From positions 244,351-308,350 of the forward strand of contig NZ_JYNX01000060.1 in assembly GCF_001044255.1 (NCBI RefSeq): a DNA stretch of 64,000 bases, given 5' to 3'. Shown one piece after another: positions 14,962 to 27,096 of the stretch. A program made the position numbers and the translations under genes. The notes beneath the pieces are model-generated. The model was not told the origin of the DNA and ran no database searches. It was given only the letters and a program-made list of their open reading frames with translations. This DNA is from Mycolicibacterium chubuense (GTDB taxonomy: Bacteria; Actinomycetota; Actinomycetes; Mycobacteriales; Mycobacteriaceae). Positions within the stretch are counted from its first letter, which is position 1; every line of letters begins with the position of its first letter.

Positions 14962-17100
14962 GTGACCGCCACCCTGGACGTTCCCGACCAGAACCCCGAC
15001 CTGGTGCTCGACCAGAGCGCCGACGACTACTGGAACCACTACCAGCTGACCTTCGCGCTGTACAGCGTCAGCGACCGCGCGATCCCCTCGGCCTTCGACG
15101 GTCTCAAGCCCGGCCAGCGGCGGTTGCTCTACCAGATGCACGACTCGAGGCTGCTGCCCGGGAACAAGCCGCAGAAGTCCTCGAAGGTCTGCTCGGCGGT
15201 CACCGGCAATCTGCATCCGCACGGCGGCGCGTCCATGTACGGTGCCGCCGCACTGATGGCCGCAGAGTTCCAGCGCGTGAAAGTCATTGACGGACAGGGT
15301 GCGTTCCCCCGTATCCAGGGTGACATCCCGGCGGCCGATCGCTACACCGAGATGCGGCTGTCGGCACCCGGCGCGGCACTGACCGCCGAACTCAACGACC
15401 ACGCGGTGCCGATGGTCCCGACGTTCGACGGCGAGTGGATCGAGCCGACCGTGCTGCCCGCGCAGTGGCCGGTGCTGCTCTGCAACGGCGCGGTCGGCAT
15501 CGCCGAAGGCTGGGCCACCAAGGTGCCTGCGCACAATCCGCGGGAGATCATGGCCGCCTGCCGGGCGCTGCTGAAGACCCCGAACATGACCGATGACCGA
15601 TTGCTCAAGCTGATTCCCGGGCCCGACTGGGGATGCGGAGCTTCCGTGGTCGGCACCGCCGGGCTGCGCGAGTACATCACCACCGGTCGAGGCGCGTTCA
15701 CGGTCCGTGGCACGGTGTCGGTCGAGGGCAAGAACTGCATCATCACCGAGCTTCCGCCCGGGGTGGCGAGCAACACTGTGCAGGAACGGATCCGGGCCCT
15801 GGTGGAGTCCGGTGAGATGGCGGGTGTGGCCGACATGTCCGACCTCACCGACCGGCGCAACGGGCTGCGGATCGTGGTCACCGCCAAGCGCGGGCACAAC
15901 GCCGAGACCATCCGTGACCAGCTGCTGGCCCTGACGCCGCTGGAGTCCACGTTCGCCGCCAGCCTGGTCGCGCTGGACGAGGATCGGGTGCCCCGCTGGT
16001 GGTCAGTGCGCGAACTGATCGCCGCGTTCCTGCACCTGCGCGACTCAGTGGTGTTGCGGCGCAGCGAGTATCGCCTGGAGAAGGTCACCGCGCGGCGCCA
16101 CCTGGTGGCCGGCCTGATGACGATCCACCTCGACATTGATACTGCCGTCGCGATCATACGGAGCTCCGACACCGTCGACGACGCACGTCAAGGCCTGAAG
16201 GAGCGGTTCGGTATCGACACCGAACAGGCCGATTACGTGCTGGCACTTCAACTTCGCCGATTGACCAAGCTCGACGTCATCGAACTGCAGGCCGAAGCCG
16301 AGAAGCTCGACGCCGAGTTCGCACAGCTCACCGAACTGGTGTCGAATCCCGATGCGCGCCGGAAGGTGATCGACCAGGAACTGGTGGAGACCGCCAAGCT
16401 GTTCAAGGGCGCGGAGTTCGACCGGCGCACCGTGCTTGACTTCGAGGCCACCCCGACCGTGTCCGGCTCGGACGAGGACGGCGCCCGCGAGCGCAAGATC
16501 AACCCCGCCTGGCGCCTCGATGACCGCGGGGTGTTCTCCGACAGCCACGGCGAGCTGCTCACCTCCGGTCTGGGCTGGGCTGTCTGGACCGACGGCCGGG
16601 TGAAGTTCACCAACGGCAACGGTCTGCCGTTCAAGATCCGCGACATCCCGGTGGCGCCCGACATCACCGGACTGGTCCGGTCGGGGGTGCTCGCACCCGG
16701 ATCCCATCTGGCTCTGGTGACGCGACGCGGCAAGGTGCTGCGGATCGATCCCGCCGCGGTGAATCCGCAGGGCGCGGCCGGCAACGGGGTCGCCGGCGTC
16801 AAGCTGGCGGGCGATGACGACGAGGTGATCGCCGCCCTGCCGCTGACGTGCCAGAACGGTGAAGCTCTCCTGTCGATCTCCGGGAAGGCCTGGAAGGTCA
16901 CGGACGTCGCCGACATCCCGGTCAAGGGCCGGGGCGGCGCCGGGGTCGGCTTCCATCCGTTCGTCGCCGGAGAGGACGCGCTGCTGGCCGCGGCGGTGTC
17001 GGCGACCGGGTACGTGCGCGGAACGAAGGCCGTGCGCGCGGAGAAACGCGCCAAGGCCTCGATCAAGGGGTCCGGGGCAGACGTGACACCGGCGGGCTAG
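14962..17100 (+). CDS. TopoM-like atypical type II topoisomerase, GyrA-like cleavage subunit
   Basis: A 712-aa GyrA/ParC homologue. The active-site tyrosine is Tyr128 in ADRYTEMRL, preceded by Arg127 and GQGAFPRIQGD. The C-terminal beta-pinwheel region (from about residue 500) is present but shorter than in gyrase, and no QRRGGKG GyrA-box is found, so ordinary gyrase-type wrapping and negative supercoiling is unlikely. The GTG start has TAGGAG upstream. Works as A2B2 heterotetramer with the preceding gene. Organisms carrying it normally also have gyrase elsewhere. Confidence 0.92.
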   Translation: MTATLDVPDQNPDLVLDQSADDYWNHYQLTFALYSVSDRAIPSAFDGLKPGQRRLLYQMHDSRLLPGNKPQKSSKVCSAVTGNLHPHGGASMYGAAALMAAEFQRVKVIDGQGAFPRIQGDIPAADRYTEMRLSAPGAALTAELNDHAVPMVPTFDGEWIEPTVLPAQWPVLLCNGAVGIAEGWATKVPAHNPREIMAACRALLKTPNMTDDRLLKLIPGPDWGCGASVVGTAGLREYITTGRGAFTVRGTVSVEGKNCIITELPPGVASNTVQERIRALVESGEMAGVADMSDLTDRRNGLRIVVTAKRGHNAETIRDQLLALTPLESTFAASLVALDEDRVPRWWSVRELIAAFLHLRDSVVLRRSEYRLEKVTARRHLVAGLMTIHLDIDTAVAIIRSSDTVDDARQGLKERFGIDTEQADYVLALQLRRLTKLDVIELQAEAEKLDAEFAQLTELVSNPDARRKVIDQELVETAKLFKGAEFDRRTVLDFEATPTVSGSDEDGARERKINPAWRLDDRGVFSDSHGELLTSGLGWAVWTDGRVKFTNGNGLPFKIRDIPVAPDITGLVRSGVLAPGSHLALVTRRGKVLRIDPAAVNPQGAAGNGVAGVKLAGDDDEVIAALPLTCQNGEALLSISGKAWKVTDVADIPVKGRGGAGVGFHPFVAGEDALLAAAVSATGYVRGTKAVRAEKRAKASIKGSGADVTPAG

Positions 17101-17158
17101 CCACCGCGCAGCCGCACCCCCGGCAGGTCATCGTCGACGTAACGTCGTTGGGCTCACG

Positions 17159-20095
<2,937 letters not shown>

Positions 20096-20096
<1 letters not shown>

Positions 20097-21403
20097 CAGT
20101 GGTACTCACTCAGTCGTGGCGCGACGCCGGCGGCCACCGCCAGCGCAGCGAACACACTGATCGCCGCCGCGCCGAACGGAAGGAGGTTCAGCGCGGTGTA
20201 GGCCTGTGCGATCCCGTCGCGTTGCCGTTCGCGCAGTTCGGTGATCTCGTCCCGTAGCGCCGTGTCCAATTGCGTGAACAGGACCGTTGAGTGCTGCGGC
20301 GCGTCATCTTGCGCGATCGCCACTGCGCCGCCATAGTCACCGCCGGCCAGCTTGCTCCGGATCTCCTCATGCGACCGCATCCAGCGGTGTAGTGCGTCCG
20401 CCGCCCCGTCAACTCTGTGCTCGTCGAGCAGCCACCCCATCTGTGCGGTCCGCTCACCGAATCGCATGTCGGACATCGAATCGGAGCCCCGCTTGAGCAA
20501 CCCGAGGATCTCCTCCGCACGGGCCTGCTGCGCGAGGATCCGTGCTTGGACCACGGTGTTCATCGGCTCACCGCCCTGCGTCCGCGCATTGCCGGCGGCA
20601 TGCGTAGACACCAGCCCGGCCACCGACAACCACACCACGAGCACCGCCATCAGCGCCGACGCGAGCAGCAGTCCGGAGTTGAACCGACGATGGCTGCGCC
20701 GGGCAAGCATCACCTGGGAGAGCACCAGCAACACGAGCACGAGTAGGGCCACCGCGATCACGACTCGGAGCGGGCCGATGGAGCGCCCCGACGTGGTGAC
20801 GGCATCGGATTGGCTGGCGTACAACTGTCCGGCGGCCGGCAGGATGCCCTTCTGCATCAATGCCGACGATTCGTTGAGATAGGCGACTCCGATCGGGTTA
20901 CCGGCGCGGTTGCTGGCCTGAGCAGTCGCTACGATCCCGGTGTACACCGCCAGTTGATTGGAGATGTCGGTCAGCATTCTCAGCGAATGAATATCGTTGG
21001 GCAGCACGCCATTAGAGGCGGTGACGAGGCCGGCAGAAGCTTGTCCGACGGCGGCGTCGTACCCACTGCGAACGTCGCGGGGAGCGACGCCACCGGACAA
21101 GAACCCGGTGGCCGCGCTCGTGTTCGCGAACGAGAGTGCGCTGTAGACCCGTTGTGCTGCGTCCGCCAGCGGTTCGGTGCGTGATCGGAGGGTCTCGAGC
21201 TGGCCCTGCCGGTCGTAAACCGTCTTAGATGTGGCCGCGCCGATGCACAGCAGCGCAACGACCAGAACCACCGCTGACCAGGCTATCCGGCCCGGTGTGG
21301 CTCTGAGGAAGTCGAGGACGGGCCGGTCTGTCTCCTCGTCGTCGACGAGCAGGGACTCGTCGAGTGTGCGCGTCCGCTGCTGCGCCAGCCCACCTCTGCC
21401 CAC
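20096..21403 (-). CDS. glnX: GlnX, membrane sensor linking GlnH to PknG
   Basis: A 435-aa membrane protein. Predicted membrane helices lie near residues 40-60, 210-230, 245-265 and 400-425, enclosing two extracytoplasmic helical sensor regions (Asp/Gln/Arg-rich, no catalytic motif). This is the layout of Rv0412c/GlnX, and the gene order glnX-glnH-pknG is conserved in mycobacteria. The GTG start is the first possible in frame and follows AGGTGA. First gene of a tightly coupled three-gene operon. Confidence 0.9.
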
Positions 21404-21577
21404 GTGACATCACCTCATCGCACGTTGGGCCTGGATGCCTCCATCCAGTGCCGATGGATCGCACGGTAGCCCTCGAAGGCGGATTGCGAAGGTGGTTGCC
21501 CATAGCTGACGGCCGCCCTGATACTCGAGGGTCCGATCCACCACAGGAATCGCGTTGATCCTGCGGTCGGATCTCCG

Positions 21578-24109
21578 TCAACCCAGCTGCGCCGCGAGAT
21601 AGGGCGCCGTGCGGCTCACCGTGTCGGCGGCGACCACTGCCGGCGCGCCGGCCACCACGACGGCACCGCCGTCGTCCCCGCCGCCGGGTCCGAGGTCGAT
21701 GACGTGATCGGCCCTGGCCACCACCGCCATGTCGTGTTCGGCCACCACGACGGTGTTCCCGACGTCGACGAGGCGGTGCAGCTGACGTTCCAGGAGCTCG
21801 ACGTCGGCCGGGTGCAGTCCCGTGGTCGGCTCGTCGAGGACATAGAGGGTGTGGCCCCGTTTGGCCCGCTGCAACTCGGTCGCCAGCTTGATGCGTTGCG
21901 CCTCACCGCCGGACAGTTCCGTCGCCGGTTGCCCCAACCGAAGATACCCGAGCCCGACGTCCCGCAGCGTAGCCAAACTCCTTGCGGCGCTGGGCAGATC
22001 GCTCAGGAAGTCGGCAGCCTCGTCGACGGTCTGGGCCAGCACATCGGCGATCGTGCAGCCGCGGTAGGTGACCTCGAGGGTCTCCTCGGAGTAACGGGCC
22101 CCGCGACACGACGGACAGCTGGCGTAGGTGCCCGGCAGAAACAGCAGCTCGACCGCCACGAAACCCTCGCCCTGACAGGTGGGGCAGCGACCCTCGGCGA
22201 CGTTGAACGAGAAGCGGCCGGCGCTCCAGCCGCGCCGACGGGCTTCGGCGGTGTCGGCGAACGCCTTACGGACGGCGTCGAACAGCCCGGTGTAGGTGGC
22301 CAGGTTCGACCGCGGAGTGCGTCCGATCGGGCGCTGGTCCACCGTGACGAGACGGTCGATCACCTCGGCTCCGTCGACGGACACCCCGACACTGGAGTCG
22401 ACATCGATGTCGAGGAGCTCGCCATCACCGTCGGACCCGGCGTCGTCGGGCTGGACGGAGCTTCCCAACTGCCTGGCCATCACATCCCCGAGCACTTTGC
22501 AGACCAGCGTCGACTTGCCCGATCCTGACACCCCGGTGACGGCGACGAACATCCCCAACGGGATGTCGACGTCGACATCGTGCAGGTTGTGGAAAGTGAT
22601 GCCGCGCAGCCGCATGACGCCGATCGGCGTGCGGGTGGGTCGCTGGGTGGGCGGCCCGTCGGCGAACAGAAACCGTCGGGTCACCGAGGGTTCGATGTCC
22701 GCGAGGCCGGCCACCGGCCCGCTGTAGAGCACGTCGCCGCCCAGTTCACCGGCGCCGGGACCCACATCGATGATCCAGTCGGCGCGGCGCACCACATCCA
22801 TGTCGTGCTCGACCACGAACAGCGAGTTCCCGGCGCGCCGAAGCCGGTCCAGCACGTCGAGCAGCGGTTCGGCATCGGCCGGATGGAGCCCTGCCGACGG
22901 CTCGTCCAGCACGTACAGGACGCCGAACAGCCCGGCCCGCAACTGGGTGGCCAGCCGCAGGCGCTGCAGTTCGCCGGGTGACACCGTCGGCGTGCGGCGG
23001 TTCAGGCTCAGGTAGCCGAGCCCCAGGTCGACCAGCACGGCGATCCTCGCGACCAGGTCGGACGCGATCATGGTTGCCACTTCGGTGAATTCACCGGACT
23101 CGGTGGATTCGTAGGCCGCGGCGAACTCCGACCTGGCGGCCGCCGGCGACAGGACCTCGGCGAGCACGGTCAGCGGCAGGGCCGCCAGCTCGGCGATGGT
23201 GCGGCCGGCGAACGTCACCGCGAGCGCTTCGGGCCTCAGCCCGGAGCCGCCGCAGACGGGGCAGTCGGTGCTGTGCACGTACTGCAGCACCCGGCGTCGC
23301 ATCGTCGCGCTCTGCGAGTTGGCCAGTGTGTGGCGGACGTGGCGTTCGGCGCTGGAGAAGGTGCCGTTGTAATAGTAGTCAGCGGTGACCGGATGTTGGC
23401 TCGGATCGATCTCGACGGTGGGCTGATCCTCGGTGAAGAGAATCCACTCCCGCTGCCGCTTGGGCAATGTGCGCCACGGCTTGTCGATGTCGTAGCCGAG
23501 TGTGATGAGGATGTCGCGCAGATTCTGCCCCTGCCAGGCTCCGGGCCAGGCCGCAACCGCGCCTTCGCGGATGGTCAGCGACGGGTTGGGCACCAGCGTC
23601 TGCTCGGTGACCTCGTGGATGCGCCCGAGGCCGTGGCATTCCGGGCACGCACCGATGGTGGTGTTCGGCGAGAACGCATCGGAGTCCAGCCGCACGGTGG
23701 CACCGGGCGGAAAGGTTCCGGCGCGGGAGAACAGCATGCGCAGCAGATTCGACAGCGTGGTGACGGTACCGACGGTCGACCGCGACGTCGCGGAGCCGCG
23801 GCGCTGCTGCAGTGCGACCGCCGGCGGCAACCCGGTGATGTCGTCGACCTTCGGCGCGTCCTGAGGCAGCAGCAACCGGCGCGCATACGGTGCGACCGAC
23901 TCGAAGTAGCGGCGCTGGGCCTCGGCATAGATGGTGCCGAACGCCAGCGAGGACTTCCCGGATCCCGACACCCCGGTGAACACCACGAAGGAGTCGCGCG
24001 GGGCGGCGACGTCCACGGTCTTCAGATTGTGCACACGTGATGCGTAGACGCGCAGATAGGGATCGGTCTCGGGTGTGCCTGGTCCAGTAGCGCCGTCCAT
24101 CTGAGCCAT
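21578..24109 (-). CDS. UvrA2-like ABC ATPase (excinuclease UvrA paralogue)
   Basis: An 843-aa UvrA-type tandem ATPase with two sets of GVSGSGKS Walker A motifs, two signature regions (VSPGELQRLRLAT, which is degenerate, and LSGGEAQRIKLAT), and LDEPSAGLHPAD/LDEPTTGLHPAD Walker B regions. Zinc-finger Cys pairs are CPECHGLG, CPVCGGSG, CPTCQGEG and CPSCRGAR. It is over 100 residues shorter than canonical UvrA, consistent with the UvrA2 group lacking the UvrB-binding domain; such proteins are linked to resistance to DNA-binding antibiotics. ATG 24109 (MAQMDG) is chosen, though upstream codons are open. Divergent from a methyltransferase. Confidence 0.88.
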   Translation of the reverse strand: MAQMDGATGPGTPETDPYLRVYASRVHNLKTVDVAAPRDSFVVFTGVSGSGKSSLAFGTIYAEAQRRYFESVAPYARRLLLPQDAPKVDDITGLPPAVALQQRRGSATSRSTVGTVTTLSNLLRMLFSRAGTFPPGATVRLDSDAFSPNTTIGACPECHGLGRIHEVTEQTLVPNPSLTIREGAVAAWPGAWQGQNLRDILITLGYDIDKPWRTLPKRQREWILFTEDQPTVEIDPSQHPVTADYYYNGTFSSAERHVRHTLANSQSATMRRRVLQYVHSTDCPVCGGSGLRPEALAVTFAGRTIAELAALPLTVLAEVLSPAAARSEFAAAYESTESGEFTEVATMIASDLVARIAVLVDLGLGYLSLNRRTPTVSPGELQRLRLATQLRAGLFGVLYVLDEPSAGLHPADAEPLLDVLDRLRRAGNSLFVVEHDMDVVRRADWIIDVGPGAGELGGDVLYSGPVAGLADIEPSVTRRFLFADGPPTQRPTRTPIGVMRLRGITFHNLHDVDVDIPLGMFVAVTGVSGSGKSTLVCKVLGDVMARQLGSSVQPDDAGSDGDGELLDIDVDSSVGVSVDGAEVIDRLVTVDQRPIGRTPRSNLATYTGLFDAVRKAFADTAEARRRGWSAGRFSFNVAEGRCPTCQGEGFVAVELLFLPGTYASCPSCRGARYSEETLEVTYRGCTIADVLAQTVDEAADFLSDLPSAARSLATLRDVGLGYLRLGQPATELSGGEAQRIKLATELQRAKRGHTLYVLDEPTTGLHPADVELLERQLHRLVDVGNTVVVAEHDMAVVARADHVIDLGPGGGDDGGAVVVAGAPAVVAADTVSRTAPYLAAQLG

Positions 24110-24182
24110 TGTGTTGGATCGGCGAGTCCGACCCATAACCCCGCCGACACCGAATCTGCCCGCGAACCTGCCCACATCCCCA

Positions 24183-24197
24183 GGTGGTGCCACCACC
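24183..24197. promoter_or_regulatory. Dyad GGTGGTG-C-CACCACC in the divergent promoter region
   Basis: A perfect 7-bp inverted repeat with a 1-bp centre between the divergent UvrA-like and methyltransferase genes. It ends 7 bp upstream of the -10 box at 24204, where a repressor would block RNA polymerase. No regulator gene is adjacent. Confidence 0.4.
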
Positions 24198-24203
24198 AGG
24201 GGT

Positions 24204-24209
24204 TAACCT
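24204..24209 (+). promoter_or_regulatory. -10 box for a leaderless methyltransferase mRNA
   Basis: TAACCT matches TANNNT and lies 7 nt before the ATG at 24216. No ribosome-binding site is present, as expected for a leaderless start. Confidence 0.5.
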
Positions 24210-24215
24210 ACCCGG

Positions 24216-25304
24216 ATGCCGTCGACGCCTCTTCCCGTGGTGCTGGCAACGCTCGCCCTGCGGCGCAGGCTCAAACAGCTGGCCGACATGCTGGTGCCGC
24301 CCCAGATCGCGATGCTCGATCTCGGCGAGGGCGTCGGCGGCGTCCAGGTCGCCGCCGCCATCGCCGAGCTGGGCATCGCCGACGTGCTGGCCGGCGGGCC
24401 GATGACCGCGGCGCAGATCGCGGCCCGGATCGACTGCGATGACGACACCACGCATCGTCTGCTGCGCGGCGCCGTCGCGTGCGGTCTGTGCACGATCGAT
24501 CGCCGGACGGGGGCGGCGAAGCTGACGCGGATGGGTGCGGTGCTGCGCACCGATCACCCCGCGTCACTGCGGGCCTGGATGCGCTACAAGGGGATGCGGT
24601 CGACGGTCGATGCCTGGGGTGGCCTGGCCGCCAGTGTGCGCAGCGGCCGCAGCGCCTTCGAGATCGTGCACGGTATGTCGGTGTGGGAGTGGTACGCGGC
24701 GCACCCGGAGGAGCAGCGCGTGTTCGCGGCGACGATGCGCCAGGCGACCGAGATCAGTGCCCGCGCCATCGCGCGGGTCTACCCGTGGCCGGACGGCGCG
24801 GTGGTGTGTGACGTCGCCGGCGGGATCGGCACGCTGCTGTCGGTGATCGTGGCCGAGGCGGGTGCGGACGTGCGCGGCGTTCTGGTCGACAGTGCGGGGA
24901 TGATCGCCGAGGCCCGCGGACTCCTCGCTGAGCGCGGGGTGGCCGACCGCGTCGACTGCGTCGAGGGCGACATCTTCCGCGCCGTCGACACCACGGCCGA
25001 CGTGTACCTGCTCAAGGACGTGCTGCACGACTGGGACGACGAGCGCTGCGCGAAGATCCTCAACGCGGTGGCGGCGACCATGCCTCGTGGCAGCAGGCTC
25101 GTGGTGATCGAGTACCTCCAGCCGCCCCACCGGCCGAACGCGTTCTCCCCGCTGCTGGACCTGCACACGTTGACCCAACGCGACGGCGGACGTCTTCGCT
25201 CCGCCGCCGAACTGTCCGACCTGCTGACCGGCGCGGGCCTGCGCCCCACCGGCCGGACGTTCTCGGTTGTCCCCCACGACCTCATCGAGGCCGAGAAGAT
25301 CTGA
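24216..25304 (+). CDS. Family 2 O-methyltransferase with dimerisation domain
   Basis: A 362-aa protein of the acetylserotonin/hydroxyneurosporene O-methyltransferase type. The N-terminal winged-helix dimerisation domain contains LGIADVLAGGPMTAAQIAARI. The C-terminal SAM domain contains VCDVAGGIGTLLSVI (motif I), GDIFRAV and the catalytic-base segment LKDVLHDWDDERC, where the His is the expected general base. Acts on small phenolic or polyketide-like hydroxyl groups in related enzymes; the substrate here is not identifiable. Probably leaderless. Confidence 0.88.
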   Translation: MPSTPLPVVLATLALRRRLKQLADMLVPPQIAMLDLGEGVGGVQVAAAIAELGIADVLAGGPMTAAQIAARIDCDDDTTHRLLRGAVACGLCTIDRRTGAAKLTRMGAVLRTDHPASLRAWMRYKGMRSTVDAWGGLAASVRSGRSAFEIVHGMSVWEWYAAHPEEQRVFAATMRQATEISARAIARVYPWPDGAVVCDVAGGIGTLLSVIVAEAGADVRGVLVDSAGMIAEARGLLAERGVADRVDCVEGDIFRAVDTTADVYLLKDVLHDWDDERCAKILNAVAATMPRGSRLVVIEYLQPPHRPNAFSPLLDLHTLTQRDGGRLRSAAELSDLLTGAGLRPTGRTFSVVPHDLIEAEKI

Positions 25305-25354
25305 TTCATCTGTCCGGCAGCCGATATCGCGTCACCTCGACGGCGGAAGATTGG

Positions 25355-26470
25355 TCAGCCGCGTGGTGTCGTGGTGATGTGCACGTGGTCGAAGTGGCCG
25401 TACCCGGAGGCCTGCGGACCGGCCGGCGTGGAGTAGGTTCCCCGCCAGATCACATCCTGCAGGCCGAATCGTCCCGCATTGGCCAACGCGAACGCGCGAA
25501 TCTGATCGCCGAGCGCGATGCCCTCGGGGCTGTCGGGGTTCGGGATCATGATGTCGATCGCCAGGCCGCGGGGATGCCACGGCTTGGAGTCCGGCCGGAC
25601 GCCGTCGATGGTGGCGATCTGGGGAAACTGCCGGCTGATGGCCCGCGCGGCCAGGATGGTGTTGGGCTGTAGCCCAGCCTCGTTCGCCACCCCGACCGGC
25701 AGCGCCTCGGGGATGTCAGCGAGCGCAGGCGCGGGAGGCGGAGCCAGGTCGCCGGGAGGAAGGCCGGGCATGGCCACGATCGCCGGGTCCTGCGGTGGCA
25801 GCGCCGCCGGTGGCGGAGGTGCAGCGTCGACGATCGCCTGCTGTCGCGGTGTCAACGCCGCGTACTGCGCCTCGGCGGCCGAGATCTGGCGAAGGAGGTC
25901 CTGCCACTTGGCCTGCAGCTCTGCCCGGACCGCGGCGGCCCGCTCGGCCGCGACCCGAGCGTCTGCGGCCGATCTCTCCGAGGTCTGCGCGGCCGTGGCC
26001 GCGCGCTCCCGTGTCGCCCGATACGCCTTCATCTGATCGGCCGTCGTGGCGCCCACCATCCGCTGCAGCGACAGCCGGTCGATGAGGTGCTGCGGTGAAA
26101 CCGCGGTGAGGACGGCGACCATCTGACTGTCGCCACCACTCATGTAGTCCATCGCGGCCACCCGGTCGACGGCGGCCTGAAACGGCAGGAGCTGAGCATT
26201 CGCGAGTTCCAGGGCCGCCAGATCGGCGCGGTGACGGTCGGTTGCCGCGACCTGCTCGGCCAGCGTCGCATCGGCCTCGCGCTGGGCTGCGGTGACGGCC
26301 TCGCGGCTCTGCACCGCCTGCTGGGACAGCTCGTTGAGCCGAGCCAATGCGTCGTCCGCCGGGTCCGCCCGGACGCCGCCGATGGCTGCGGCCGCCATCG
26401 CGACGGCGACCACGAGACCGCTCACCGTGCGGCGAAGGCCGGGGCGTACGCCTGTTACGCGGATGGTCAC
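25355..26470 (-). CDS. Secreted coiled-coil protein with C-terminal M15-like (VldE/ARB-07466-type) domain
   Basis: A 371-aa exported protein. An N-terminal signal peptide (cleavage after about VRADP) is followed by a long Gln/Ala/Arg coiled coil like that of RipA/RipC partners, a Pro/Ala-rich linker, and a C-terminal domain of about 120 residues with HPRGLAIDIM and GYGHFDHVH. These HxxGxxxD and HxxH patterns are those of D,D-peptidase-like M15 domains found in mycobacterial cell-wall proteins. The GTG at 26470 follows GAGAGGG. Likely acts in peptidoglycan remodelling in the envelope; catalysis is inferred, not shown. Confidence 0.8.
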   Translation of the reverse strand: MTIRVTGVRPGLRRTVSGLVVAVAMAAAAIGGVRADPADDALARLNELSQQAVQSREAVTAAQREADATLAEQVAATDRHRADLAALELANAQLLPFQAAVDRVAAMDYMSGGDSQMVAVLTAVSPQHLIDRLSLQRMVGATTADQMKAYRATRERAATAAQTSERSAADARVAAERAAAVRAELQAKWQDLLRQISAAEAQYAALTPRQQAIVDAAPPPPAALPPQDPAIVAMPGLPPGDLAPPPAPALADIPEALPVGVANEAGLQPNTILAARAISRQFPQIATIDGVRPDSKPWHPRGLAIDIMIPNPDSPEGIALGDQIRAFALANAGRFGLQDVIWRGTYSTPAGPQASGYGHFDHVHITTTPRG

Positions 26471-26560
26471 GATCCCTCTCTCACGGACCGACCCTGGTCC
26501 GGCTGTCGACACCCCGGGCAAGGCTACGAACTGTGACCGGCGATGTCCACCGGGCGACGC

Positions 26561-26983
26561 TCAGTTCAGGATCTCGGCACGCTCGTCGGAGAGGAGCACG
26601 GAGAGTCGCTCCCGCCATGTCTGCAGCTGCTCGGGTGTCAGGCGCGTCCACTCGGTGATTTCCCCGACGATCCGCAGAGGTGCGGTACTGCGATAGGACC
26701 GCGTCGGATTGCCGGGAAACTTCTTGTCGGTCACGTTCGGGTCGTTCTCGAACTCCCCGATCGGTTCGACTTCGTACACCCTCGGCTGCGCCGCGCCCGC
26801 GGCCAACTCGGCCGCGATTTCCGCAGCGAGGCCGGCTCCCTCCACGCGCGATGTGAAGTAGATGTGGTTCATCACGATCTCGGGACGGTAGTTCGACGGC
26901 CGGCCGGCAGTGAGGAACTCACCCACGCTCAAGTCGGCGATGGTGCCGTGGAAGAACGGACCGTCATCAAGCGGTGCGGACAC
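26561..26983 (-). CDS. arr: Arr, rifampin ADP-ribosyltransferase
   Basis: A 140-aa protein matching Arr almost motif for motif: GPFFHGTIADL, LTAGRPSNYRPE, NHIYFTSRVEGA and the C-terminal SYRSTAPLRIVGEI. Arr transfers ADP-ribose from NAD to the C23 hydroxyl of rifamycins and is responsible for intrinsic rifampin resistance in M. smegmatis. Length is the family norm (about 140 aa). The GTG start follows GAAGGGGG. It stands alone on the minus strand between a cell-wall protein and a LysR gene. Confidence 0.95.
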   Translation of the reverse strand: MSAPLDDGPFFHGTIADLSVGEFLTAGRPSNYRPEIVMNHIYFTSRVEGAGLAAEIAAELAAGAAQPRVYEVEPIGEFENDPNVTDKKFPGNPTRSYRSTAPLRIVGEITEWTRLTPEQLQTWRERLSVLLSDERAEILN

Positions 26984-27096
26984 CTGAAACCCCCTTCAGA
27001 TGGAAACGAGACGGGCCAGCATGCATCACAGACGGGGCCTTGCCGCAAGCCCCCCACCGCGCCCTATCCTGGAATGGGAAGCCCGGCCGAGCGATC

